Translations under genes and position numbers: made by a program
Part shown: positions 36,143 to 43,603 of the stretch, piece by piece
Layout: each line of letters begins with the position of its first letter
How positions within the stretch are numbered: the first letter of the stretch is position 1
The notes under the pieces: model-generated
Seen by the model: only the letters and a program-made list of their open reading frames with translations
What the model was told of the DNA's origin: nothing
Databases searched by the model: none
Assembly (NCBI RefSeq): GCF_900290275.1
Contig: NZ_LT985324.1
Span: 478,317-542,316, forward strand
Origin: Prevotella merdae
GTDB taxonomy: Bacteria > Bacteroidota > Bacteroidia > Bacteroidales > Bacteroidaceae
Length of the DNA stretch: 64,000 nt
Direction of reading: 5' to 3'

Positions 36143-36688
36143 ATGAAACATTTGATATTGACATCAGCATTGTTCTTGACTGCAACATTAGGATTTGCTC
36201 AGAACATTACAGAACCAGAGTATAAAGGACAGGTAGCTGTCATTAACGCAGACAGCACCACAACGCTTCTCCAGAAGGAAACAGGAGAACACAAGGCAAA
36301 GTCTTCGGCTTTCGCCCTGGTTCCAATTCCAGGAGCTTCCCTTCTTGACAGAACTAAAGCTTACCTCACAGTGAAGGGAGCGGAAAGCCCTAACAAGATT
36401 TCCTCCAAGAAGTTCTCCCTCATCATCCGTGTGAAGGACAACAGCGAGGAGCCAAAGAACGCCTTCGGCATCTTCAAGTTCGAAACCAAGAAGAAGGAAC
36501 GCAGATTCAAGATGGCAGACATCGGCTTCGGCAGCGCATCGGCTACCACCAATTTCACCACCGTGGATTACGAGGCGAAGAAGTATGGATTTTCATCTTA
36601 CCTCGTCACTCTCCATGACCTGCCAGCAGGAGAATATGGAGTGGTGGCTAACGGTTTTGACAGTATCGCCACATTCTCAGTGAAGTAG
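36143..36688 (+). CDS. Secreted protein of unknown function
   Basis: 181 residues with a clean signal peptide (about 1-19, ending LGFAQ). The mature part is lysine-rich and beta-strand-like (KKFSLIIRVKDNSEEPKNAF, FETKKKERRFKMADIGFG) and ends in a hydrophobic strand pair (GEYGVVANGFDSIATFSVK). Its codon use and GC content look higher than its neighbours in the element, so it may be a cargo gene from a different source. It has its own promoter divergent from parA. Not recognised. Confidence 0.7.
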   Translation: MKHLILTSALFLTATLGFAQNITEPEYKGQVAVINADSTTTLLQKETGEHKAKSSAFALVPIPGASLLDRTKAYLTVKGAESPNKISSKKFSLIIRVKDNSEEPKNAFGIFKFETKKKERRFKMADIGFGSASATTNFTTVDYEAKKYGFSSYLVTLHDLPAGEYGVVANGFDSIATFSVK

Positions 36689-36723
36689 AAATCATTTTGT
36701 AGAACCAGTTAAAGTTTACAGAT

Positions 36724-36879
36724 ATGGGAACAGTATTTTTATGGTTATTCATGGCATGGCTCTTCAAGGGCTTCGGTAAGGCAATGACACATTCAGGCGG
36801 CAAGAAACGCAAGGAAAGCTGGGATGGACTCAGCTACGAACAGAAGGCATGGCTGCATGACAAACATAATGGGCGATAA
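36724..36879 (+). CDS. 51-residue protein with N-terminal membrane helix
   Basis: ATG 36724, TAA 36877. A short hydrophobic segment (GTVFLWLFMAWLFKGFG) is followed by a polar basic tail with W and Y residues (GGKKRKESWDGLSYEQKAW). It lies 35 bp after the secreted protein gene and is probably cotranscribed with it. Not recognised. Confidence 0.55.
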   Translation: MGTVFLWLFMAWLFKGFGKAMTHSGGKKRKESWDGLSYEQKAWLHDKHNGR

Positions 36880-37176
36880 GCCATTGTGTAACTGCGTCAA
36901 GGATAAATAGTGAAATTGACATATTGAAAGAAACATCAATCATTAAGCATTTCAGTAGTGCTATTATCCCTCTGTGCGTGAGTATCGAGGGGTTCTTTTC
37001 GGGGTGTTCAAAAGGCTGCTTGGTGATATAATTAAGTGGTTGGTTGAAATGGGGTTCGATACCCTGCACTCCACACAACTATAATCAAATTAAGAAGTTT
37101 TAAAGGTGGATTGTCATAAGTTCATCCAAGGAGGGCGGTTGTTGTTCGTGAGAATGATGACCGTTTTTCTTTTGTA
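36880..37176. other. Non-coding spacer between convergent clusters
   Basis: No gene seen. It holds a small hairpin (CCCTC...GAGGGG at about 36969-36993), a tRNA T-arm-like string GGGTTCGATACCC near 37051, and a pair AGGTGGATT/AATCCACCT (about 37106 and 37178) that could act as a terminator for the leftward operon ending at 37177. Confidence 0.4.
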
Positions 37177-37722
37177 TTAATCCACCTCGAAGCAGAGCTT
37201 CTTCTTGATGTTGTAGATTTCTTCATCTGTAAATTTTCCACATAGTCGCTCCAGTAGGGGCACAAGTGTTTGGGAACGAGGAATATACTCTGTATATATC
37301 TCTACTGCTATATCACACTTAGCTAAATAGTAAGACATAAGCCCTAAAACATCCTTTTCTGTTGTACCAATGGGATTGAACAAAGGAAAGGCAACCGATG
37401 TGATTCCTTTCTCCTGATATGTGGCAAGAAATTTAGCCAAGCCTAACTCCATATATCTATATATTTCTTCGCCATGTTGCAGAACAGGAAATATTAATAT
37501 CTTGCGCTTCGATGGGGAATTGTATATCCAGAGTTTGCCGGGGGCAAGAAGACCTTGTTCACATATCCATTTGTAACGCTCAAACATATAAGGATAGCGT
37601 CTTCTGAATATTGACGCTATCCCTTCATCCATCGTTCCTTCACAATTGACAGGAACCACAATAGTTTGGCATGTACTAAACTGAATATCTCCAGTCTCGT
37701 AAAAGATATTTGTATCAGTCAT
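37177..37722 (-). CDS. Macro-domain protein (ADP-ribose binding, DarG-like N-domain)
   Basis: 181 residues. The macro-domain pattern is visible: VVPVNCEGTMDEGIASIFRR, ICEQGLLAPGKLWIYN, ILIFPVLQHGEEIYRYMELG, then ITSVAFPLFNPIGTTEKDV. The usual glycine-rich loop (GCGLGG) is replaced by FNPIGTT, so the binding loop is altered. Related domains bind or remove ADP-ribose, and DarG antitoxins use one against DarT. No DarT-like toxin is seen nearby. It is the last gene of the long leftward operon and overlaps the next gene by 8 bp. Confidence 0.75.
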   Translation of the reverse strand: MTDTNIFYETGDIQFSTCQTIVVPVNCEGTMDEGIASIFRRRYPYMFERYKWICEQGLLAPGKLWIYNSPSKRKILIFPVLQHGEEIYRYMELGLAKFLATYQEKGITSVAFPLFNPIGTTEKDVLGLMSYYLAKCDIAVEIYTEYIPRSQTLVPLLERLCGKFTDEEIYNIKKKLCFEVD

Positions 37723-37936
37723 TCCAAGGGTCTTTATCGTAATAAGGAAAATTATTATAAGACCAACGTTCTAAGCAAAAGACGAGAACGAATGAAAATA
37801 CATATAAAGCACACCATTTCAAACTAAAAACAGGTATAAAGATGAAAGCATAAATTGCAAAACAAATCATGCCTATCATGGTAACCTTTGCTAAAATGTT
37901 TAATGCCTGCACTATTAAAATTACATAATCTCTCAT
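37715..37936 (-). CDS. Small membrane protein, 73 residues
   Basis: Two hydrophobic helices (about 4-32 and 36-55) with a short basic loop, then a polar tail (ERWSYNNFPYYDKDPWND). It overlaps the macro-domain gene by 8 bp, suggesting coupled translation. Not recognised. Confidence 0.55.
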   Translation of the reverse strand: MRDYVILIVQALNILAKVTMIGMICFAIYAFIFIPVFSLKWCALYVFSFVLVFCLERWSYNNFPYYDKDPWND

Positions 37937-37938
37937 AT

Positions 37939-38274
37939 TTACTTGAATTTAATGATAAAATATTCTTTGTTTAAAAACTCTTTCGGGCAAAGTCCTTTCT
38001 TGGGCTTGCCAATTGTTATATCCACAATCTTCTTCTCAACGGACGGCTCATTACCTTTCGGATAGCCTTTTACGAAGAGAACGTGGGTATAAGGACGATA
38101 CAGCACCTCTCCATAATGTGTTTCTGCTGCCACATCATAGGGAACTTCGCAGTTGGTGGTTAAACGCTTTATCCAATGCGGCTTAATTTCCCGGTATTCT
38201 TCCATCTTCTCAGCGGATACAATCATCGAATACCAAGGTTCTGCAAGATGCAAAGTCAAAACTTCCTTTTCCAT
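37939..38274 (-). CDS. ASCH/PUA-like domain protein
   Basis: 111 residues. The start LTLHLAEPWYSMIVSAEKMEEYREIKPHW matches the ASCH pattern, in which a K/E-x-x-E-x-R motif follows the first helix, and the C-terminal strand region (VLFVKGYPKGNEPSVEKKI, VDITIGKPKKG) fits the same barrel. ASCH domains bind RNA or modified nucleosides. It is one base from the upstream gene and three from the next, so it belongs to the same operon as the macro-domain protein. Confidence 0.68.
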   Translation of the reverse strand: MEKEVLTLHLAEPWYSMIVSAEKMEEYREIKPHWIKRLTTNCEVPYDVAAETHYGEVLYRPYTHVLFVKGYPKGNEPSVEKKIVDITIGKPKKGLCPKEFLNKEYFIIKFK

Positions 38275-38528
38275 TACTTGATAAAATTAAATACTACATT
38301 ACATCTATCAAGAAGATCTTTTTTGTTCTTGTAGTAGATGCCGTTGCAAACATATCTAACAACTTGACTACGCCACACCTTCTTGCCGTTCCTAACCTTG
38401 TATTTTATAATCATTGTTAGCTTTGGAATGCAGTTAGTCGTGTCACTGAATGAAACTTCAAACTGATCAGTTTCCAGACTGTAGGATGTTCCCCACCATC
38501 TTGTTTTGTCTAAATCCTCTTGTGTCAT
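38274..38528 (-). CDS. Unknown 84-residue protein
   Basis: Not recognised. A soluble protein with likely beta strands (KLTMIIKYKVRNGKKVWRSQ) and a Trp pair near the start (TRWWGTSYSLETDQFEVSF). It shares one base with the ASCH gene (stop/start overlap), an operon sign. Confidence 0.55.
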   Translation of the reverse strand: MTQEDLDKTRWWGTSYSLETDQFEVSFSDTTNCIPKLTMIIKYKVRNGKKVWRSQVVRYVCNGIYYKNKKDLLDRCNVVFNFIK

Positions 38529-38538
38529 AATTTATCTT

Positions 38539-38799
38539 TTAAAAAGGCAACTGTTCCGTGTTCTTCCAATGAGGTATAGAACATGGAAACAATTTGCGTT
38601 TAATTCTTCCTATCTTTTGAAGATAATGATTACGTCTTTTGTATTTCCACATTGCATTCGTAAATTCACAAAAGTTATTGTCACATCTAAAACATACACT
38701 CTTTTGGTATTCATCCTCTGTGGCAAAATTACTTTCGTAGTAACACCAAGTACATGGATTGAAAGCCTGTGTAGGAATGAACGATTTACTATATCTCAT
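38539..38799 (-). CDS. Small cysteine-motif protein, 86 residues
   Basis: Not recognised. Two cysteine pairs (CTWC and CFRC followed by a further Cys in NNFC) suggest a zinc site at about residues 16-44. The C-terminal half is basic (MWKYKRRNHYLQKIGRIKRK), which would suit nucleic-acid contact. It overlaps the neighbouring gene by 11 bp. Confidence 0.55.
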   Translation of the reverse strand: MRYSKSFIPTQAFNPCTWCYYESNFATEDEYQKSVCFRCDNNFCEFTNAMWKYKRRNHYLQKIGRIKRKLFPCSIPHWKNTEQLPF

Positions 38800-39115
38800 G
38801 CTTAAATCTCTTTAAAGTTAGTTCACTCCAGGCTTCAAGTCCTTGCTCTTGATATACTATATCTTCTTCAAGGCTATTCAAAAAAGCTTCCAAGCTACCA
38901 TGAAATCCATGGTAGCGGAACTTTGAAAAGCACACCTGGCACTCACATACCTTCATAAGACCTTTTGGTGTGTCACACCAACCGATAACTTTAGATTTTC
39001 CCTCCATAAAAGAGCCATCATCGCCATTTGGACATTGAAGTCCTACACTATATGGAATAGACTCCCAATTACTAATCTTCATTGCAAGGAGTCTTTTTCT
39101 TATTGATCCATTCAT
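38789..39115 (-). CDS. Unknown protein with CxC-x2-C motif, 108 residues
   Basis: Not recognised. A cysteine cluster in VCECQVCFSKFRYH, with an earlier Cys at GLQCPNG and another at GWCD, suggests a metal site. A helical C-terminus (LEAFLNSLEEDIVYQEQG) follows. It overlaps both neighbours by a few bases. Confidence 0.55.
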   Translation of the reverse strand: MNGSIRKRLLAMKISNWESIPYSVGLQCPNGDDGSFMEGKSKVIGWCDTPKGLMKVCECQVCFSKFRYHGFHGSLEAFLNSLEEDIVYQEQGLEAWSELTLKRFKHEI

Positions 39116-39393
39116 TTATCATCCAATTGTTTGGCAACGATTCTTACCAATTTGTTAAACATTTGTCCTTTAATTTCTGGATGTAATTTCTTCACCGCTT
39201 GTTTTGCCGTTGCCAGGTTATCCTGCTTGGCAACGGCTTTCAGATATTTCTTGCGAAAGGAAACTATTCCCTCAATAGCCTCGGATGCCTCTTTTACATA
39301 GTTTTCATCCGAGGCTCCTTCTATTGCTCCAGTGACCTGTTCTCTGCAAAACATGATTGCCTCATATTCCGCTTTAGTAACACTTACCATCAT
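39112..39393 (-). CDS. Unknown 93-residue helical protein
   Basis: Not recognised. An all-helical, Ala/Lys/Glu-rich sequence (EASEAIEGIVSFRKKYLKAV, KQAVKKLHPEIKGQ). It is probably a small soluble protein of the element's leftward operon, overlapping the next gene by four bases (ATGA-type). Confidence 0.55.
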   Translation of the reverse strand: MMVSVTKAEYEAIMFCREQVTGAIEGASDENYVKEASEAIEGIVSFRKKYLKAVAKQDNLATAKQAVKKLHPEIKGQMFNKLVRIVAKQLDDK

Positions 39394-39396
39394 AGT

Positions 39397-39600
39397 TCAG
39401 TCCTCCAATAAGTGTCCTTTGCGTTTTAGAAACGCCTTGACCTCATTCATAAATGTACATGAATCCTTTTCCAGTTCAAGAATCTTCTTCTTACCAAAAC
39501 CAGCTTCTCTACAAAGCTCCATAGCGGTTTGGTCATCCTTCATAAAGGTTATGACGTTCTGAATGACCGACCATTGCCCTTTTTCAAATTCTGTAATCAT
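39397..39600 (-). CDS. Unknown 67-residue helical protein
   Basis: Not recognised. Helices with SVIQNVITFMKDDQTAMELC and FGKKKILELEKDSCTFMNEV. It is the next gene of the same tightly packed operon, three bases from its downstream neighbour. Confidence 0.5.
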   Translation of the reverse strand: MITEFEKGQWSVIQNVITFMKDDQTAMELCREAGFGKKKILELEKDSCTFMNEVKAFLKRKGHLLED

Positions 39601-39604
39601 ATCT

Positions 39605-40111
39605 TTAATGTTTACTTTCCAGTTTCATTCTTGTTTTATTTAATTCTCTTATTGCCGCTAAGTTCCAAGCTACCAAAACTAATGTAATAATCATATAAGA
39701 CAGTCCGATGGAAATCAGCAACGCTAAAATAAGACTTCTTATCAGCGTGAAGTGTATTGCAAGCCATAAAGTCACAAGTAAGAATCCGAATATGACAAAA
39801 ATAACTGTTTTGCATTTTTTGTCGTGTTCGAAATTATACAAGTTTATGCCTTCCACGGAAGCGTTATTCTTGGCTATGTCATAGACCTTCTTTGTTCTGT
39901 CAAACACTCTCTTGAAGTTCTCGTCTGACGCAATAATTTCCGCATTACAAGCAAGCAGCAATAGAACATAGACAACGAAAAGCAAGGTCGGCGTAATGCC
40001 CCTTCCTCCTTCATTTATTGACTCATCGCACCAAGCGAAAATTCCTACGATACCTATACCTGAAAGTATAGCGATGCCGTGCAGCAAACTGATACCATTA
40101 ATCTTTTTCAT
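39605..40111 (-). CDS. Membrane protein with four helices, 168 residues
   Basis: Two N-terminal hydrophobic helices (about 8-26 and 39-60), a charged cytoplasmic loop of about 45 residues (ASDENFKRVFDRTKKVYDIA), then two more helices (about 105-127 and 128-155). It resembles SLATT-like layouts only in outline, with helix pairs around a polar segment. No motif allows assignment. Confidence 0.55.
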   Translation of the reverse strand: MKKINGISLLHGIAILSGIGIVGIFAWCDESINEGGRGITPTLLFVVYVLLLLACNAEIIASDENFKRVFDRTKKVYDIAKNNASVEGINLYNFEHDKKCKTVIFVIFGFLLVTLWLAIHFTLIRSLILALLISIGLSYMIITLVLVAWNLAAIRELNKTRMKLESKH

Positions 40112-40127
40112 TGATATATCTTTTTAT

Positions 40128-40490
40128 TTAGTCAAACAATTCGAGTTGTCGTATATCATATAAGTTGATGCCTTTTCTGATTTCAGACAACATTTCTTTT
40201 TGGAACTTGCTTTTTTTCTTTTCTAAAGCAAGTCTCTCTAAACGTTTAAGAGAATTGTAAATTGCTTCCTTCTGGGAGTCATACAACTCACGACTCTTTC
40301 TGTTGCAACCGCAGCTTGCACAGGAATCTCCCATATTGCAATCAAGCCCACATACCCATCCTTTAGGAGTTAATGCGGTAAAGACATCAAAAGACCATCC
40401 CATAGAAGGCTTTCCTTCACTAATCCATGAAACTGGAGTATTGGGATTGGTACAGATATTATTCTTGTTAAAAACAAACGTCTTATCCAT
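40128..40490 (-). CDS. Cysteine-rich protein, 120 residues
   Basis: A compact cluster at about residues 47-63 (CGLDCNMGDSCASCGCNR) provides five to six cysteines and could bind one metal or an Fe-S cluster. The N-terminal part carries WISEGKPSMGWSFDVFTAL and the C-terminal part is helical and basic (LKRLERLALEKKKSKFQKEM). Not recognised. Confidence 0.6.
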   Translation of the reverse strand: MDKTFVFNKNNICTNPNTPVSWISEGKPSMGWSFDVFTALTPKGWVCGLDCNMGDSCASCGCNRKSRELYDSQKEAIYNSLKRLERLALEKKKSKFQKEMLSEIRKGINLYDIRQLELFD

Positions 40491-40496
40491 AATTTC

Positions 40497-41072
40497 CTAT
40501 TTTAATTGTCCTTTACACATGGCTTCTGCATAGTGCAGGACATCACGCATAAAAGGAAGATTAATCTTATCTATTTCCCCATGTTCCAAGGCTGCCAATT
40601 GCTTCTGGAATATCTCATGATCATGTTCGAACGAATAAGCCAGGAAATATCTTAGCCACATTTGCACACTCTTAGGTCGAGGCAAGTTTAATTCATTAAG
40701 AATCATTACAGATATTCTTATCTCGTTGAGCCAGTTGAAGTATATACTTGAACCGTTCTCATCAATGAAACCGAATAGCATGTGAGCCATGCTGTCAGTT
40801 CTGTCTATAGCAATTTGGAAACAATCGATATTGAACTTGTCTCTCAACTTGTCAGACAAGGCGAGAAGTTGCTCAATCGTAGTGGATGCCTTAATCAAAA
40901 AGGACATCTTTCTGATTATCTTCATTCTGGCAGTAGGGGTAAAATGCTTATGTTGTATAACCCTATCTGTAAGCTCCTTAAACTTCTCCTCGAAATCAGC
41001 TTTCTGCCAATACTCAGGAGTCTTTTCCAATCCATTTTTACAATGGATAATAGTGAAAACATTGTCTATCAT
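40497..41072 (-). CDS. Unknown 191-residue helical protein
   Basis: Not recognised. It is largely helical and soluble, with ELTDRVIQHKHFTPTARMKI, LIKASTTIEQLLALSDKLRD and FLAYSFEHDHEIFQKQLAAL. Member of the leftward operon, six bp from the cysteine-rich gene. Confidence 0.55.
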   Translation of the reverse strand: MIDNVFTIIHCKNGLEKTPEYWQKADFEEKFKELTDRVIQHKHFTPTARMKIIRKMSFLIKASTTIEQLLALSDKLRDKFNIDCFQIAIDRTDSMAHMLFGFIDENGSSIYFNWLNEIRISVMILNELNLPRPKSVQMWLRYFLAYSFEHDHEIFQKQLAALEHGEIDKINLPFMRDVLHYAEAMCKGQLK

Positions 41073-41114
41073 ATATATAACTTTTTAGTAGCCGCATAAA
41101 TGCGGACGATTCAT

Positions 41115-41222
41115 TCATTTTTTCCAAAGGTCACCATCACGATACGTATGCTTTATCTCATATATAAAAGCTATTGCGATTGCAATGATGACCACACCAA
41201 GTGCTATGCAAAGTATCTTCAT
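41115..41222 (-). CDS. 35-residue single-helix membrane peptide
   Basis: From ATG 41222: MKILCIALGVVIIAIAIAFI, then a short polar tail YEIKHTYRDGDLWKK. It has one membrane helix and a cytoplasmic or periplasmic tail. A longer frame upstream overlaps the next gene and is less likely to be used. The shape resembles phage-encoded membrane peptides such as holin-like or toxin-like ones, but no assignment is made. Confidence 0.45.
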   Translation of the reverse strand: MKILCIALGVVIIAIAIAFIYEIKHTYRDGDLWKK

Positions 41223-41235
41223 GCTGTTATACCCT

Positions 41236-41850
41236 TTATTTGTTGACTTCTTCCAAATAGGCATGGGCAAAATCATGCAATGTTTCATTGGCTGCATACA
41301 GAAGGCTACAGTCATGCACATGCTTGAAATTGCGGTTCTGTATGGTTTTGGCTATAGTATAGCCAGTGTCATTATTTGGGAAGAACATATAAATATTCTC
41401 GTAATCGTCTGTATCAACTACCATAGGTATGAAGTTTCTTACATCAGACATAATGAAACAGTCGCAGTCTTTAGGAAGATTCAGAAAATGTTTCTTCTGG
41501 ATGGAGAGATAAGCAAGATAATCCGTAAACTCCCAAAATAGACAGCAATGCTTATTGCTGTCGTCTTTAGAGTGGGCAACAAAAACATATCCTTTGTTAT
41601 CCAATGTTATAGGATTTTTCATATAAAGTGGATTAATGAACTCTATCCCACCATTGACATTTCTGATGCCATACCCTCTATAGTTTCTGTTGAACGAGGA
41701 AAATTCAACAAAATAGAGGTTGGGAGAGATTGCCCATTTTTCTGTATTGTGCTGCTTTGCCAACTCTTTTCGTTCTTCGTCTGTCATAGATACAAGGCGA
41801 AGATTACCTCCTAAATGACTGTATTCTACTCTTCTTTTTGAAATTTTCAT
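41236..41850 (-). CDS. Degenerate Toprim-like protein next to the primase
   Basis: 204 residues. The second half looks like a worn Toprim fold: CLFWEFTDYLAYLSI corresponds to the E-G-x-x-D start, DCFIMSDVRNF to the following strand, and IYMFFPNNDTGYTIAKTI to the D-x-D strand, where PNND replaces the usual D-N-D. KHVHDCSLLYAA follows. Catalytic carboxylates are therefore partly missing, so enzymatic action is doubtful. It overlaps the primase gene by four bp. It could be a diverged paralogue acting as a partner of the primase. Confidence 0.55.
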   Translation of the reverse strand: MKISKRRVEYSHLGGNLRLVSMTDEERKELAKQHNTEKWAISPNLYFVEFSSFNRNYRGYGIRNVNGGIEFINPLYMKNPITLDNKGYVFVAHSKDDSNKHCCLFWEFTDYLAYLSIQKKHFLNLPKDCDCFIMSDVRNFIPMVVDTDDYENIYMFFPNNDTGYTIAKTIQNRNFKHVHDCSLLYAANETLHDFAHAYLEEVNK

Positions 41851-42887
41851 GTTCTTTGTTCATTAATGAGTTTGATAAAATCTTCCGTTGTATTGCCTAT
41901 GGCGAAATAGTCACTGATGTCTTTCTCTTTCTTGCTACCTTCCAATGGTAATTGAAGACGAGAAACATTGTATCTATTTTTGAAGTCTTCGACTCGTTCT
42001 TTCGACTCCTTGATGCCTGTTTCATCTGAATCATACAGAAAGATTATTTCCTTGAAACGCTCAGAAAGTTCTTTCAACTTATCTTCCGGCACCTTTGCAG
42101 TCTCGCTGTTGAAGGCTATTCCATAAAAACCATGAGCTGCAAGCGAAAGCACGTCTTTCTCACCGCCTGTTATGAATACACGTTCTCCAGATGTAGGCAA
42201 TTTGTTCCATCCGAAAATATATGGCTTGGGTAAGTCACCTGCATACATGAAACGATATTCAGACTTTGGACGATAAAATTTGATGCCAAGCCCTCCATTG
42301 AAGTAATATCCATATATAGGAACAAGTTCACTGCTTACGATAGTAAATTTCTTTCCGTCTGTTTTGACAAACGAACAGCTTTTGATACTTTTCACGTCGT
42401 ATCTCAGCAGCGTTTTCTCATCTATCCCATAACGTTGCCAATATTCCAACTCTTTGTCCGAAAAATGCTTTGTTATAGGTTTGAACTCAGAAATGGAACA
42501 TTGCTTTTCCTTGCTACCACAGGCTATGACCTTTTTCAGCTTCACCTGTTTGCTATGAAAACCATCATCATAAGATGAAAACACATTGAGTTTCATATCT
42601 CGGTCAATCTGTTCAAGAAGTCGCTTGAAATCTGTGTTTAAGTTATAGTCAAGCAATTTGGCAACAATAACAAAACAATTACCACAGAATTTGCTATCAC
42701 CGAAGTCTTGAAGGAAATAGTAGTAACTATCTCCTCCAGACTCGTTCTTATACAGACGGCAAGATGCCCTTTTGTCCTTACGATAAGGATTGCGGAAAAA
42801 CTGGGCAGTACAATCTTCGCCAAGGTAGTGCTTGAAAACGTCAAGTCCTCCATGGGTCTTTTGCAATATTTTCTTAGCTTCTTCCAT
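41847..42887 (-). CDS. Toprim-domain DNA primase
   Basis: 346 residues. An N-terminal zinc-ribbon-like part (YRKDKRASCRLYKNESGGDS, GNCFVIVAKLLDY) resembles phage primases, with only a few of the usual cysteines. The Toprim domain lies at about 225-320: VFITGGEKDVLSLAAHGF has the catalytic Glu, and IIFLYDSDETGIK has the D-x-D pair. It would lay down RNA primers for the element's replication. It is encoded next to the helicase loader and initiator, forming a replication module, and there is no fused helicase domain. Confidence 0.8.
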   Translation of the reverse strand: MEEAKKILQKTHGGLDVFKHYLGEDCTAQFFRNPYRKDKRASCRLYKNESGGDSYYYFLQDFGDSKFCGNCFVIVAKLLDYNLNTDFKRLLEQIDRDMKLNVFSSYDDGFHSKQVKLKKVIACGSKEKQCSISEFKPITKHFSDKELEYWQRYGIDEKTLLRYDVKSIKSCSFVKTDGKKFTIVSSELVPIYGYYFNGGLGIKFYRPKSEYRFMYAGDLPKPYIFGWNKLPTSGERVFITGGEKDVLSLAAHGFYGIAFNSETAKVPEDKLKELSERFKEIIFLYDSDETGIKESKERVEDFKNRYNVSRLQLPLEGSKKEKDISDYFAIGNTTEDFIKLINEQRT

Positions 42888-42892
42888 CCCAA

Positions 42893-43603
42893 TTATAATT
42901 TATTTAAAAACGTATATTCATTAACCTTAACTCTAAAATCTATGTCTGGCATAACGATGATGTCGAACATTTCATTCATTCTTGCAGCTATTCTGTCTCC
43001 ATACTTAGGGCGAATTTCTACGTTTGCAATGTTTGTTGTCATTATAGTTGGCAAACGAGCCTCGTATCTATAAGCCAGAATATCGGAAACAGGAGTGTAT
43101 TCATTGCCGTATGAAGAGACAACCGTAGGCTCCAAGCCAAACTCATCTATACCAAGTATAGTGGAGTTCTTGTATTGCTTGAATGCTGTTTTGTCTTTGA
43201 TGGCAACTTCACATAGCTCTTTAGCCGTTTGGCATCTAAAGCCTAACACCTTGTTCTCTGAAATCGGGTTAGGATCTTCAAGTTCCAAAGCATTGATAAC
43301 TTTTCTTATTGCCATAAGGGTTGTTGTCTTTCCATTGCCAGGAATGCCATTCAGCAGCAGACCCCATTTCTTTTCAGGTGAGACAAGCCAATTGGCAACT
43401 GCTTCCAACTGTTTGCTCTGCTGCTCATTTTTGATGTAATGATGAAAACCGCTTTCCACGACTTTTTCAAACGCACATTGCAAGCCTCGCTTGCAAAGGT
43501 CTTCATCAATAGGCAGCTTAGAAAGATTGGGTATAGACTGCTCCTTCAGACGACTTAGGAACAAATCTACTTCCATTTTGCTTGCCTTGTTTAGAAACTC
43601 CAT
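42893..43603 (-). CDS. DnaC-like helicase-loader ATPase
   Basis: 236 residues from ATG 43603 (an ATG at 43630 is possible). AAA+ core: Walker A NGIPGNGKTTT, Walker B STILGIDEFGLEP, sensor-like MTTNIANVEIRPKYGDRIAARM, as in DnaC, DnaI and phage loaders. It would load the host DnaB helicase at the element's origin. DnaB itself is encoded at 56775 in the flanking chromosome. It overlaps the end of the initiator gene by about 85 bp. Confidence 0.83.
   Translation of the reverse strand: MEFLNKASKMEVDLFLSRLKEQSIPNLSKLPIDEDLCKRGLQCAFEKVVESGFHHYIKNEQQSKQLEAVANWLVSPEKKWGLLLNGIPGNGKTTTLMAIRKVINALELEDPNPISENKVLGFRCQTAKELCEVAIKDKTAFKQYKNSTILGIDEFGLEPTVVSSYGNEYTPVSDILAYRYEARLPTIMTTNIANVEIRPKYGDRIAARMNEMFDIIVMPDIDFRVKVNEYTFLNKL

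Noticed and set aside
37040..37078. tRNA- or tmRNA-like 3' end (GGGTTCGATACCC then TGCACTCCAC)
   Set aside because: No matching 5' acceptor arm or anticodon arm could be found upstream. Only a T-arm-like palindrome is present, so no RNA gene is called.
39605..40111. SLATT-type effector of a defence system
   Set aside because: Only the general helix layout fits. No partner gene or sequence motif supports it.
41223..41321. Longer version of the 35-residue membrane peptide
   Set aside because: The extra 33 codons overlap the upstream gene and have no start-site support. The internal ATG gives a normal membrane peptide.
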